Below, piece after piece: positions 53,200 through 64,000 of a stretch of DNA of 64,000 bases. The number at the start of each line of letters is the position of its first letter. The first letter of the stretch is position 1. The translations under genes and the position numbers were made by a program. This DNA comes from Cricetomys ansorgei (taxonomy: Eukaryota > Chordata > Mammalia > Rodentia > Nesomyidae). Location of the stretch: NCBI GenBank assembly GCA_026225945.1, contig JAMJFZ010002500.1:806001-870000 (forward strand), given 5' to 3'. The notes under the pieces were generated by a model. The model saw only the letters and a list, made by a program, of their open reading frames with translations, was not told where the DNA came from and did no database searches.

Positions 53200-53324
53200 A
53201 CACACACACACACACACACAGACACACACACACACACAGACACACACACACACACACACAGACACACACACACACACAGACACACACACACACAGACACA
53301 CACACACACAGACACACACACACC
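52407..53324. repeat. 0.9 kb (CA)n/(CAGA) satellite-like array
   Basis: About 917 bases made only of CA dinucleotides with GACA or GACAGACA interruptions every 8-20 bases. Rare single changes (cata near 52620-52660, gcac near 52900, cgca near 53140) occur. It is open in all three minus frames, which gives artefactual Cys/Val frames of 304-378 residues. It may form Z-DNA and is likely polymorphic. Confidence 0.97.
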
Positions 53325-54140
53325 GGGCTATTACTTGCCGTCTCCTGTCCTCACCATACTCACACCCTGCTCCTCCCTTTCCTCTGCATTCAGCAGGAAT
53401 ATGTCCACTGTAGTTCCAGTTCCCAAATCCACAAATCCACCATCCATTTTCTTTTAAGGCAGTGGGGGACAAATATCACCTCCCTAAGAAGATTAATTGA
53501 CTCTTAAATTGCCCTCCTCTATGCTGATTCAAAAGTGAATTTTTTTTTTTTGTTTTTCTGTTTTTTGTTTTTCCCAAGGAAGAGTGCTAGAGTCATTTGG
53601 GGTACTAAACAAGGTTGCTGTCAACTCCAGCTTGGGTGAAAGAACTCAGTGTCTCTGGAGATTGGACTCTATCATCAGCATTTCCAATAGCTTCCTAGGT
53701 GATGTGATGAGGTGCCACCGGGCCAAGAACTATCGTAATGGGGTGGTTTGATTAGGAATATGTAAGGTAAAGAGAAAGTCTGGGTCAGTGAAAGTATCAT
53801 TCAAAGGGACAGTGGACCAAAGATACCTGGGATAGATCTATGGAGTGCGTGTAGTTCTGTGATTTCTTTAGGATGGGGGTAGGGAATCCTTTGGATTGGA
53901 TATTGGTCCAGTGAGTGAAAAGCTAAAGAAGAAGGTACACAGTGTTAAAAATGGCTTTGTGTGTCTGTGAACAAGAAATTAAAGATGGCCAGGTGGAGAT
54001 TAAGGGTGACACTCAAGAGTACCGAGTAGGAGGAAGAAGGAGATGGATAATTTCAAATTTGAGATTTCAGCAGCATATCACTCTAAATTCTATCTTTCTC
54101 TCTCCCTGTTTTCATTTCTATGCACAAACATAAATGGGTC
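53325..54140 (+). other. Intergenic, nothing recognised
   Basis: Unique-looking DNA after the CA array. No gene or named repeat. Confidence 0.4.
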
Positions 54141-54282
54141 TTTTTTGTTTTTTGAGGCAGGGTCTCACTAAGTGGCTCTGGCTTTCCTGGGACTCACTGT
54201 ATAGACCAGGCTGACGTCAAACTCACAGAGATCCATCTGCCTCTTGCTCCTGAGTGCTGGGACACCACACCTGACTCATGAG
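54141..54282 (-). repeat. B1 SINE, antisense
   Basis: 'tgaggcagggtctcactaag', 'tagaccaggctgacgtcaaa' and 'gctcctgagtgctgggacac'. Confidence 0.85.
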
Positions 54283-55164
54283 TAAGTCTTAATGGCCAAT
54301 CAAAGATGAATATCTATGTTGAAATCCATCTCAGGATCTTATGACAGTCCAAACCACAGGGAGAATTCAGACAGAGGGGAAGTAATTCAAACACCTAACT
54401 TCTTGGGATAGAGATTTGCATGGGAGAAAGGACACAAGAAATGGTCCTGCCTGCAGTGTGGAGCAAGATGTGCAACTGGATGTGGCATAGAATAGTACCG
54501 GATTTATTATAGCCACTGACACATGTCAGTGTGGCATTTTCACGTATGCAGATACCATGATTTGGCCTTATCCAGCTATTCCCTTTCCCTGGTCTTTCCC
54601 TTATCCTTCACTAAAGTGTCCAGTAAAGAATGACAGTACCACATTTGCAGGCACTGGGTCAAAACTTCCAGAGTCTGACCTCAGGGTTTGTTTCTCATAT
54701 ATTTAAACAAAGTAAGACTTTGGAAAAAAGATTTCCATGTGACAATTATCACAGCAAAGTTTTAGGCATAGCTACCTAGAAACTCCCTGGCAAAATAGCA
54801 GAACACCTGTGTATAGATGTAATTAATCTCTGGAGAGGGACCAATAAAGAACAAAAGACACTTCTCAAGATGAAAGCCTGAATGAGTTAGGCAGAGGGTC
54901 AGCCTCTGTGATGGACTGAACCTGACCTCATGGCCTTCAGGTTCTTTTATTAAGGAAAGGCACCACCCACCAATACAAAGATCCCATTTACTTTAGAGAA
55001 CACAATCCTGCAGTTTAACTCCCAACACTGGGCTGGCCGACCTCGATGCCATTAGGCAAAGATCAAGGCTGAGAGTCATAGGTTCCCACATCTCCATGTT
55101 GGGTGCTGTGAGAAAAACCACTAAAATCCATTTCAAACAATCAAATGATTTCAACATTGAGATC
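54283..55164 (+). other. Intergenic, nothing recognised
   Basis: No gene; nothing that I can name. Confidence 0.4.
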
Positions 55165-55530
55165 TGTAACTGAATGCTTGTTCCCTTGCCCCAACTGCTA
55201 CTGAGACAGATTCCTAACTTGTAACAGATTCCCACGGTGCCTTTTTACCTCTAGCTCTAAAATGTTAGAAAGGAAAGAGAGAAATCACTGCTCTTGCAGG
55301 TGGCCTTTAAAGATAGAAAGAGAGAAAGAAAGAGAAAATTTGCTTTTTGGCTGTCCTTAGCTTGGATAATAGGATCTGCAGAGAGAATTAGCTGAATTGC
55401 ACTAACATCTTTCAAACCATCCAACTGTCAGCACTCTCCTTTATACCCTAAGCAAAGTTCCCAGAAGTCCGAGCAGCATCCAATCATAAGGAAGTCTGCA
55501 CAGGACAGAAAACTTTAGTGCCCTGCTACA
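55165..55530 (+). mobile_element. Solo LTR, class II-like, copy B
   Basis: TGTAAC...CTACA, 366 bp, clearly homologous to the 19422 copy along its whole length. Flanks gagatc (55159-55164) and gagatt (55531-55536) match at 5 of 6. Confidence 0.75.
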
Positions 55531-56154
55531 GAGATTGCAGAGGGTAAGGTAAATTTGAAAAATTGCTCTGTCCAAGGGTATCGAGTAGACAATTATCAGT
55601 TCTCCACACTAGCATCCTTCGTGCATTCAAGAAAACTGCAGCCTGTCCACACCCAGAAAGCCGGTTCTAAGAGCTAAGGAAGATGACTTTCTCCCAGCAG
55701 CTCCTGCTGCCAGATATAGCAGCTGTTTAAAGTTCATTTTACTGCCCAGAAGTGTGTGCAGCTTTACAATTTTGAGAATAAGTTCAAATATTCCACTACA
55801 CCTGTGTCCTTTACAAGGAGAATGAGTTCCATTGACTGATAAATAGTGTTCAGGGCAAGGGCCAATTGTGACGCTTGTAAGGTCCCCAACACGTGGTGCA
55901 CAAGAGCACAGATAGGCAAAACACTCATGAACATAGAATAAATAAATAACTCTTTTTAAAAAACTAATCCTACCAATAATTTTATTTACCAAGTAGTTGT
56001 CATATGATTATTTATGCGCATAGTTAACATTTAACTGCCACCATGTTCCAGCAGGTACCGAACCAAACACTGGGTGTGTGACATTGAATATCATGGACAT
56101 GGACCCCAGTCATCAAGAATCTTAGGAATAACAGACAATAAACAAATATGCAAA

Positions 56155-56272
56155 CCAGGAATGCTGGCTTATTCCTGTAATCCCAGTACTTAGGATGCCA
56201 AGGCAGGAGGACTGCCGTGTGTTTGAGATACACCTGGGTTACACAGTGAATTCCAGGACAAAACAGAACTGG
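56155..56272 (+). repeat. B1-like SINE, old
   Basis: 'cttattcctgtaatcccagt', 'gatgccaaggcaggaggact' and 'cctgggttacacagtgaatt'. Confidence 0.65.
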
Positions 56273-56760
56273 TATGTAATCGCTCTAAATAGATAAATAC
56301 AAATCAGCAGGAAATTATACCGATGGTAAATCCTGTGGATACTTCAGTGATGTTGATAACGCCTTTGTACACGCCAAGGCTGGACTTCCTCAGGGCCTCC
56401 ACGCTCGCTGCTCTCACTCTGTGGCTAGCTTCCTTTCGTCGTTCACATACTAAAAACTTCATTCTCACAAAAAGGCTTTCCATGATATTTCCACTTAAAT
56501 GATCCCTTACACATGCACACACCCCGCCTCGTGCACTCTTCACCTTTCTTTTCCACAGCACTGACAACTAGAAAATACACTTTGTTTCTTTTTTCCCTCC
56601 AAGGATGTGAATTTTATGTATGCAGTGCGCACGTGCAGCTTAGAAGACGCAGCCCAGGGCTTCCGCCATGCTCCGCCATCATTGTACAGCTGTGCCACTG
56701 AGCTGCATCCCCAGGCTCACTGCTCATTTCTGTAGCATTTCCCTACATGTTTCCTCCGTG

Positions 56761-57042
56761 TGATGGCTGATCTTGATGTCAACTTGATGGAATCTAAAAC
56801 CACCATGGAAGCAAATCTCTGGGAGTGTCTAGAGGACTTACCTAGAGTAGAGTCATTGAGGTGGGGAGACTCACCCAAAATATATGTGGAATCATTCTGT
56901 GGGCTGGGTTTCCAAACTGAGCTGCCATGCCTTCCTGCCATGACGGAATGCATCCCTCAATCTGTAAGCCTGGATAAACAGTTCTTTCCTTAAATGGCTT
57001 CTTGTCTGATTTTGTTACCATCACAAAATAAGTGACTGACAC
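56761..57042 (+). mobile_element. LTR fragment, ERVL-like
   Basis: It begins TGATGGCTGATCTTGATGTC, the usual start of ERVL-group LTRs, and ends 'aagtgactgacaca' with an internal 'cctggataaacagttctttc' poly(A)-like region. No target duplication seen. Confidence 0.5.
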
Positions 57043-57424
57043 ACCCAATTTCCTCTAAGTTAAAAAAATAAATAAAAAAACATGCATTTTGTCTCCATTA
57101 CATTCCTAAAACGAGGAATATCTGTTTTAACACAGATACTCTGGGTATATATCAAATAATAAAGGCAAAATTAACACTACAAAGAGGTCTGTGGGTCAGA
57201 GTGACTAGGGAGGCTTCTCTGAGGTGGTGACTTTTTATTGCTTCTATGTTTAATTCATAATGATAGCTAAATGCAAGTAAATTCTTTTGTCTCATTTGGA
57301 TTCCCAGAGTGGTTTTCAAGCTATAGTGTGCACGCCCTCTTACAGAGCCACATATCTGAATCACAGGTTATAGTGGGTTGACAGAGAACACCTCTCTCAT
57401 ATTCTTTCCAGGGACCTGTCTTTA

Positions 57425-57535
57425 TCTTTTTTTTTAATGTTCTGAGGCAGAGTCTTGTTATAAAGCTCAAGGTAGCCTCCCTCAACATTCCCTGTCTCAG
57501 CCTCCCAAGTGCCACCATGCCCGATTTCATTGTGT
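57425..57535 (-). repeat. B1-like SINE fragment, antisense
   Basis: 'tctgaggcagagtcttgtta' and 'tgtctcagcctcccaagtgc'. Diverged. Confidence 0.5.
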
Positions 57536-57714
57536 TACAGGAATTTACATAGAATAAACTGTATTGTCCGGATTTCTGTGGAGCTAGATTAACACCCCTG
57601 CCTTCCACTGACTTTTTATTTTTACTGGTACAGATTTGAAGGAGGAAAGGGGTTGGAGTCAATGATTGTCAGCATTTCAGAAATAGAATTTATATTTCAC
57701 AAATGGAATCCACA

Positions 57715-57939
57715 TGGCTGGGGAGATTGCTTGGTGGGTAAAGCACTTACTGCATAAGCATAAAGACCCAAGTTTAAATCTCCAGAACCCAGGCAAAGCC
57801 AGGAGCCATAATATACACTTGCCATCCCAGTGATCCTACAGGGAGATGGCATGGAAAGACAGAAGAATCCCCTAGAAATCTATGGGCCTGCTAACCTGAT
57901 GTACAGAACAGTGAAAAGAGCCTATCTAGATGTGCGCGC

Positions 57940-57981
<42 letters not shown>

Positions 57982-58140
57982 ACAAGCGTGCCTGTGGAGG
58001 CCAGAAGAGAACATCAGGTTTCCTAGAGCTGGAGTTATAGGTGACTGTGAGTTGCCTGATGTGGGGACCAAACTTGGATCTTCTGGAAGAGCGGCAGCAA
58101 GCTCTCTTAATCACTGGGCCATCTCTGCACCCTGTCTAAA
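57715..58140. repeat. SINE pair around a (TG)n tract
   Basis: B4/B3-like copy in sense at 57715-57920 ('ggctggggagattgcttggt'), a CG/TG run at 57932-57979, then an antisense B3 at 57995-58140 ('atcactgggccatctctgca'). Confidence 0.75.
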
Positions 58141-59084
58141 GCAAGGTAGAAGGCAAGGACCAGCACATTAGATTGTCTTCAATCCTCCATACATTCAACA
58201 TAGCAAGTATGTGCCCAGACTCACATATACAAACATATGCATACCACATAAAAATAAGAAATAGAATCCATGGGAATAAGTGACTGAGCGTCTACGGGAG
58301 ATGAGGAAGAGGGAGAGACTCTGGTAATTCTAAACATCTTTGCGGTTGACTGAAATCTGAAAATGAAGAGAAGGGAATGAGAGAGGATGATGCAAACCCA
58401 ATTTAAGCTACCAGGAGGACATCTGAAGGCTGCCGGCACTTACAAACACGGGACAGACAAGGAGCCCAGCTGAGGCTAGAGATAATGGTTTGGGCAGCAG
58501 GCGAAGTCATGAGATTTGTAGAATCGCCCAGAAGGTTTGCACAAGTGAGAAAAGAGAACACGTAGGAAACAGCAGGTAACCCCACTGAGTGGAAAGTTCA
58601 CGTGATGGGAGTGGGAGACCTGACCGGAAGGCAGAAGAAGGAACAAACCCAAGACTGTAACATTTCAAGAAAATATAAATAATTGAAAGTGAAAGTGCTA
58701 GCCAGGATTAGTCACACACACACACACTCACTCACACTTACACTCACACTCACACAATCTACAGTTCCACCACTCACTGAGGAGGGAGAACTGTAAGTTC
58801 AAGGCCTGGGCTACAGAGCGAGACATTATTTTTAATTTTTTTTCAGTAAGAAATTAAAAAGAAGGAAGGGTGAAAGCCAAAAAGAAAAGGAAAAGAAAAC
58901 ACAAGAGAAAAGAAGAAGTGATGACAAATTCTGGAGAAAACTTGAGATAAAATTTCAGTAAGAAGGCAGTCGTGCGTGGCCAGAAGCTGAGACGCCTTAG
59001 AGGGACCCACCCCGCTCTTCCTGCTGTAGCCACTAGTCGCCATGGCTTGAAATGTTCTTTACCACACTTTCTTTTTGTATATAT
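58141..59084 (+). other. Intergenic, nothing recognised
   Basis: A short CA/CTCA microsatellite at 58711-58756 and a B1-like trace near 58790-58830. No gene. Confidence 0.4.
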
Positions 59085-59242
59085 GATTTGTTTAACTTTA
59101 GTTCATGCGCATTGGTGCAAGGGTGTCAGATCCCTTGGATCTGTCACAGACAATTGTGAGCTGCCATGTGGGTGCTGGGAATTGAACCTGGGTCCTCCGG
59201 AAGAGCGGTGCTCTTAACCACTGAGCCATCTCTCCAGCCTTA
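59085..59242 (-). repeat. B3 SINE, antisense
   Basis: 'tgccatgtgggtgctgggaa', 'ttgaacctgggtcctccgga' and 'ccactgagccatctctccag'. Confidence 0.9.
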
Positions 59243-59459
59243 CCACGCCTTTCTAATTGCCCATTGGCCTCCCTCCAGTGACCCTGTCCTTCATTTCCTT
59301 AACCTTTCAGACATTCATTTCACACTTCCATAACCTTCATTCTGAGTATCCCACTGTCTCTAAGCAACACTCGCTCATGCATTTTTCCCTGCATCTTACA
59401 CCCCAACTCCAATTGCCCTTTAACAGCCTTCATTTTTTTATCCAGTTGCATTCTACTCT

Positions 59460-60090
59460 CCTCACGCCCCTCGTGTAACCATTTTCCTCCTACCCTCCAT
59501 TCTTTGTCCAGCTGCCTCTACACTTAAGTCTCTTTCATATATTAATCCGTCCAATCAGAGCCTTCTAATCTTCCCACTACTAGTTTTTGCCACAGTGTTC
59601 CCAGCTTAGTAAGTTGCAACTCCATCTTTCCGGCTGCTTAGACAGAAACCTTGAAGTCCTGCTCAGTCCTCCCTTTAACGCAGATCTGTAATCAGCTGCT
59701 TCCCTGCGGCTCCCGGTCCAGATCACCATCAACCAATTGCTGTGCTGGTTTTCTCCTGGATCGCTCCAATCTCTGTCTTATTCTTTACAATTTGTCTTCA
59801 ACAGAACACAACACTCTACTCCACCCCTCCAGGTGCCTTTCGTCTCACTTGAAGTCAGAGTCATTAGAAGGGTCCATAAAGCCTAAGGATTTGACCCTCA
59901 TGATCGCGTCCCTGTCCCTGTTGGCGACTGACTTCCTCCCAGACTTTCAGCTCCATCCTCGCTGACTGCCTTGTTGTTCTTTGTACATGAGGAGTACGCA
60001 CGCCCTACCTCCACACTCTCCATGTCTCCTCCCCGGAATGTGAGTCTTCCAGATAGACACACGTGTCATTTTCTCCCTCACTTCTTTTAG
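59460..60090 (+). repeat. L2 LINE, ORF2 3' part
   Basis: 'gacagaaaccttgaagtcct', 'accctcatgatcgcgtccct' and 'ccggaatgtgagtcttccag' follow the L2 consensus in sense and in order. The open frame at 59651-59965 is part of this relic. Confidence 0.6.
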
Positions 60091-60635
60091 GGGTGAACAA
60101 AACCTTACGAGTGGGAACCATTTGATTTGAGTGGAACTGGAGCCATGGAACTCCTGGGACTGTGCAAGGAGGGTGTGGTGGAGAAAGATGACCACATACA
60201 GAGTCCTGGATAGAAGCATTAGAGACAGGGATCCCAACAGGAGCAGGAAAGGATTTGATAGCAGTTAGGGGAAACAGAAGAACCTAGCTTCACAAAATTC
60301 CAGGAAGAGACAAGCTCAAAGAATTAGGAAATGTGTCAGTAAACTCTCCAGAAAACTTAAGCAATAAATGAGTTTAGAGAAGAGGAAGTCAGCAGGGATC
60401 TTCCCGCTCACATTGCTGGAAAGCAATGACTTGAGAAATGACAGGAAGAAATGGAAGTAGAAACTCTAAAATTGGAGATTGTTTTCTGAGAAGCTTAGCT
60501 CAGCAGAGAATATATGCCTGTCTCAAGGGAAGGTCAGGTGTTAGCAAGGAAGTGAATGCAAATACAGGCGAAGAGGGGTTTTATTTGGGGAGAATATCTG
60601 TCTTTTGTATTTTCAAGTTAAAAATACAAGTTTGA
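60091..60635 (+). other. Intergenic, nothing recognised
   Basis: No gene or named repeat. Confidence 0.4.
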
Positions 60636-61078
60636 GAGTCTTGAGAGATGGTTTGATGAACTCAAGTACAATTCCCAGCACTCGCACTGGGCAGTTCACA
60701 ACCACCTGTAACTCCAGCTTGATCCAACATCCTCTGTGGCCTCTGCAGGCACTCATACACATGACATATAGTCAGTCTCTCTGTCTCTCTCTGTCTCTCT
60801 CTGTCTCTCTGTCTCTCTCATACACACACACACACACACACACAAATAAAAATAAAAATTCAAAAATCTTTTTTAAACATACATGTTTGAAGGTTGGAAA
60901 GATAGGCCAGCAGGTAAAGGTCATTGCTGCCAGGCCCGAGTGCCTGTGTTTGATCAGGACCTCTCACCGTGGAAAGATAAGAACCAGTTTCTGCACTATG
61001 CCCCCTGACCTCCACAAGAATGCTGTGGCTTTCATGCATGCACATACATATATACACACAAATAAATAAACAAGATAA
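60636..61078 (+). repeat. Two B2/B3-like SINEs
   Basis: The first at 60636-60850 ('caattcccagcactcgcact', 'cagttcacaaccacctgtaa') ends in CTGT and CA runs. The second at 60888-61078 ('aggttggaaagataggccag', 'ccccctgacctccacaagaa') has an ATAAATAAA tail. Confidence 0.75.
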
Positions 61079-61144
61079 ACATTTTTTATTTATTGTTCTC
61101 GCATACAATATACCTTGACTGCAACCCTCTCCCTCAAATCCTTA

Positions 61145-61308
61145 TTTTTATCTATTGTTTTTTGAGACACAGTTTCTCTGTCCTAACTCTGGCTGTCCTG
61201 GAACTCATTCTGTAGACCAGGCTGGCCTCAAACTCACAGAGATCCACCTGCCTCTGCCTCCCGAGTGCTGGGATTAAAGGCATGTGCCACCACCACCCAA
61301 CTGACTCC
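61145..61308 (-). repeat. B1 SINE, antisense, near complete
   Basis: 'ctcattctgtagaccaggct', 'ggcctcaaactcacagagat' and 'gtgctgggattaaaggcatg'. Confidence 0.95.
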
Positions 61309-61574
61309 TTATAGTTTTTAAATATGTGTTTGAATAAGTTTATAGGCTAAAATTTGAAGGTGCAAAGAGAAGAAAAATATTTAGAAGAAGGGATAATTGA
61401 TGTAGCTAAGTCCTGCAAAGAGGATTCCATAAATGCCCAACTAATACTTATGGTAGGCCTGCTGTCCCTGATGCCAAATGTTAGGGTACCAGAGTAAAGT
61501 CAACATTACGTAGCTTGTAGCATAATGCATGTGGATGAGGTAAAGACCGAAATTGTAGGTCTCAAAAAAAACAT

Positions 61575-61755
61575 AATCTTTTTGTTTGTTTATTTGTTGG
61601 TTGGTTGGTTTTTCAGGACAGGGTTTCTCTGTGGTAACTCTGGCTGTCCTGGAATTTACTCTGTAGACAAGGCTGCCCTCAAACTCACAGAGATCCACCT
61701 GCCTCTGCCTCCCAAGTGCTGGGATTAAAAGCGTACACCATCACCACCCGGCAAT
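61575..61755 (-). repeat. B1 SINE, antisense, near complete
   Basis: T/G-rich tail, then 'ggacagggtttctctgtggt', 'ctctgtagacaaggctgccc' and 'gtgctgggattaaaagcgta'. Confidence 0.95.
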
Positions 61756-61931
61756 AGGTCCTAGTCTTTAAACTCAAGGGAAACAAAAGGAGAGTATAAG
61801 ATAAGATGTTGAGGAATTTCAAATATTGTTGCTACAATTTTTTTTCAGCAGACTGTAATTTGTTGAGAGTTGAAGAGACTATCAAAAGCAGATTTACAGA
61901 AGATGATTGGCCTTAAATATTCATAATAGAG

Positions 61932-62098
61932 CTGTCCAGATGTTTCAGGGGGGGAAAGGCATTTGCTGCCAAGTCCAATAACCTGAGTGCCATCCTCAGG
62001 ACCCACGTGGTAGGAGAGAACTGACTCCTAGAAGTTGTCCTCTGCCCTCCACACTATGCTATGGGACACACACACAGTAAATAAATAAGAGAGGGAAA
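61932..62098 (+). repeat. B3-like SINE
   Basis: 'cctgagtgccatcctcagga', 'cccacgtggtaggagagaac' and 'agttgtcctctgccctccac'. Confidence 0.7.
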
Positions 62099-62470
62099 CA
62101 ATAGAACTAAGAAGAGTTCCATGTGCTAAGTGATACTCAAGGCCACTAATGTGTGGCCTGTAACCGTCCCACTGTCTCCAAGTGTGCTCTTTAGCCAACA
62201 CTTAGCATTCAAACATGGAAGATCTGTACATGTGACGGGCATTTGATAGCTTGTGAGTGAAGGGAAGAGACACCGTGCTGGAATCCTAGAGTAATCCCAA
62301 GCTGCTAACTTGGGTTTTTTCATTTCTGCTTTTCCCCTTTGCCTACCTCTAACAAGGAGACAGTAAAACTCAAAATGACTCATTCTCCAGCTGCTCTACA
62401 GCTGGAAGAAGCAATATTCCATGCTTCTGGCCAATAAGACATAACCTAGGCTTGAAAACTTGTCATGGCC

Positions 62471-62532
62471 TGTACAGCTTTGGATCTGACATGACTGGGG
62501 TGGTGAGGGAATGAAGAAAGAACACACACACA

Positions 62533-62570
<38 letters not shown>

Positions 62571-62960
62571 AAAGCTGGGATTGAGTGGGCCATATCTCTG
62601 ATAGAGATGCACCAGCAGCAACATGGAAGCTCAGCACATTTATTACATATGGCTGCATAAGCAAGCAGTCTAACATACACAACTGATGAGGTGGTGGGTT
62701 AGCCCATCTCTATAGAGGGTAAGAAGTCTCGGGCTTCAGTTATTCAGGAGTTATTCAGGAGGAGAAAGCTGTGGTTGATACTGCAGGCTCTCTCGACATG
62801 CATACTCAGACCAGGGGAAGGCTCTGCCCTGTCCACGGACCTGAGGCACTGGGGCCTCTGACATGGCGCACGCATGTCACCAGCACATGTTCACTCAGAA
62901 CTTCGTGTGCTCCCCACACCTCCCCTTTCTTATTTCTTCGGTGCTCCTGAGCAGCTTCTC
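62471..62960 (+). mobile_element. LTR-like repeat, copy 1
   Basis: Closely related to a second copy starting at 63571. Shared landmarks in order: 'tgtacagc/tgcacagc', a CA run, 'aaaagctgggat', 'catacacaactga', 'gggttagc(c/t)catct', 'ggaaggct...cctgaggca' and a pyrimidine-rich 'tccccacacctcccctttct' zone. Boundaries and strand are approximate, and the LTR nature is inferred. The CA expansion at 62521-62566 is private to this copy. Confidence 0.55.
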
Positions 62961-63570
62961 ATCCTGTGAAGCTCTGTGTAGCCTCTGGAGAAGACTGAGA
63001 AAGAAACAAGACACTGTGGCTGCAGGCCTGGGTTATTTGGCTCATCCTGCTCAAAAACTAGAAAAACTGAAAAACTGGTAAGTCCTCCTCCTGCAGCAAG
63101 ACTTGTCTGGTACAATTCTTCTGGACCCTGGCAAATCTCAGTTAGTCACGAGGTTTTTATTCCCCTTGCCAGCCTCAAATAGCTGAATGGAGCTTCAGGT
63201 GGTTAGATAAATGGCCCTAAAACGGAGGGAGTCATTCATATAAACAGGTATGGAAGGATGTGACCAATGGCTTCACTGGATAAGAGGCACGCAAATCTAG
63301 TAGGCTTCTCCCCTGACTAGACTTACCTGCATGGATATTATTATCAGACACATCAGAAAAAGTTTCTATTCTATTTAGAACATATTCTAAAGTTCCTCAA
63401 AATCCCCTTCAAACTACTAACATATATCTAGATTCTGCTTGTCCCATGTTTTACACTCATCGTTAGAAATGCCCCCCACTTTTATTTGAGAGTTTCTCAC
63501 TGGACCCTCACTGGATCAATGCGCATTCCCAGTGGTCAAGATCCTTGTTCAGGTGTCACCTGCAGCAAAC
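62961..63570 (+). other. Spacer between the two LTR-like copies
   Basis: About 610 bases with no recognisable gag, pol or env and no gene. It could be ordinary DNA between two separate insertions or the remnant of a deleted interior. Confidence 0.35.
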
Positions 63571-64000
63571 TGCACAGCATTGGGCTTGGCCTGACTGGTG
63601 TGACGGAGAAAACACACAGACACACATGCAGAAAAGCTGGGATCAGGTAAGCCATGCACACTGATGGACCTGCAGCAACCCGGAAAACTCGGCAAGTTTA
63701 CAACATGTCACTGAACAAGGAGGAGGGTTTATTATACACAACTGAACGAAAGATGGGTTAGCTCATCTCGGTAGTGGTCTCTGCACGGGAGCATTTTCAG
63801 GCTGCAGTCATCCCATGGAGGAAACTGTGGTTGACACTTTCTGCAAGCTCTCTCAACCAAGGGAAGGGCTTGCCAGTCCCAAGGACCTGAGGCATTAGGG
63901 CTATTGACTTGGTTGTGACCGTGTCAACAATACATATTGACTTAGGACTTCCACTCCCCAAAGAAAGTGCTGTCTCTTTTACTTCCTTTTTGCTTCCGTA
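63571..64000 (+). mobile_element. LTR-like repeat, copy 2, cut by window end
   Basis: Starts 'tgcacagcattgggcttggc' and follows copy 1 through 'aaaagctgggatcaggtaag', 'atacacaactgaacgaaaga' and 'acctgaggcattagggctat' to the window edge. Confidence 0.55.

Noticed and set aside
52336..53472. Long minus-strand open frames of 304-378 residues rich in Cys and Val
   Set aside because: They are the translation of a (CA)n/(CAGA)n repeat that lacks stops in every frame; no composition or context of a real protein.
59651..59965. 104-residue open frame considered as a gene
   Set aside because: It coincides with an L2 relic in sense orientation; chance or LINE-derived.

Overview
The window is vertebrate nuclear DNA from a rodent, most likely a muroid. 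It has widely spaced exons with GT/AG borders, many B1, B2, B3/B4 and ID-like SINEs, URR1 hAT elements, L1 fragments, ERVL and other LTRs, old MIR and L2 copies, and long CA/GAAA microsatellites. The exons clearly belong to two SLAM-family immune receptors. The Slamf6 protein differs enough from the mouse protein as I remember it that Mus musculus is unlikely. The near absence of ID elements argues against rat. A non-Mus muroid, for example a cricetid, is my inference.

Layout, both genes on the + strand. (1) 1-5420: intronic or flanking DNA of Cd84. It holds an L1 tail, a B2, a broken antisense ERVL provirus with its 5' LTR, and a second LTR. (2) 6355-11070: the last five coding exons of Cd84 (SLAMF5): Ig C2 domain, transmembrane exon, two ITSM exons and the terminal exon. 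Its signal-peptide and V-domain exons lie before the window. (3) 11071-22147: Cd84 3' UTR and the intergenic interval, with MIR/L2 relics, an antisense ERV remnant and a solo LTR. (4) 22235-47141: complete Slamf6 (Ly108/NTB-A), eight coding exons, 341 codons by my splicing. Intron 1 is about 16 kb and carries a long antisense L1 with nested insertions. (5) 47142-64000: Slamf6 3' UTR, then repeat-rich DNA with no gene I can support. It includes a 0.9 kb CA/CAGA array, three further LTRs and a repeated pair of LTR-like copies at the right edge. In the human and mouse clusters VANGL2 lies beyond SLAMF6.

Both receptors are homophilic adhesion molecules of lymphocytes and myeloid cells that signal through ITSM tyrosines recruiting SAP/EAT-2 adaptors. 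Each has two ITSMs here, on separate short exons with matching phases, which shows their origin by duplication. I found no new gene system. The most useful leads are an in-frame alternative donor in Cd84 exon 4, the unusual C-terminus and extended N-terminus of Slamf6, and several LTR insertions whose target-site duplications can be read directly.
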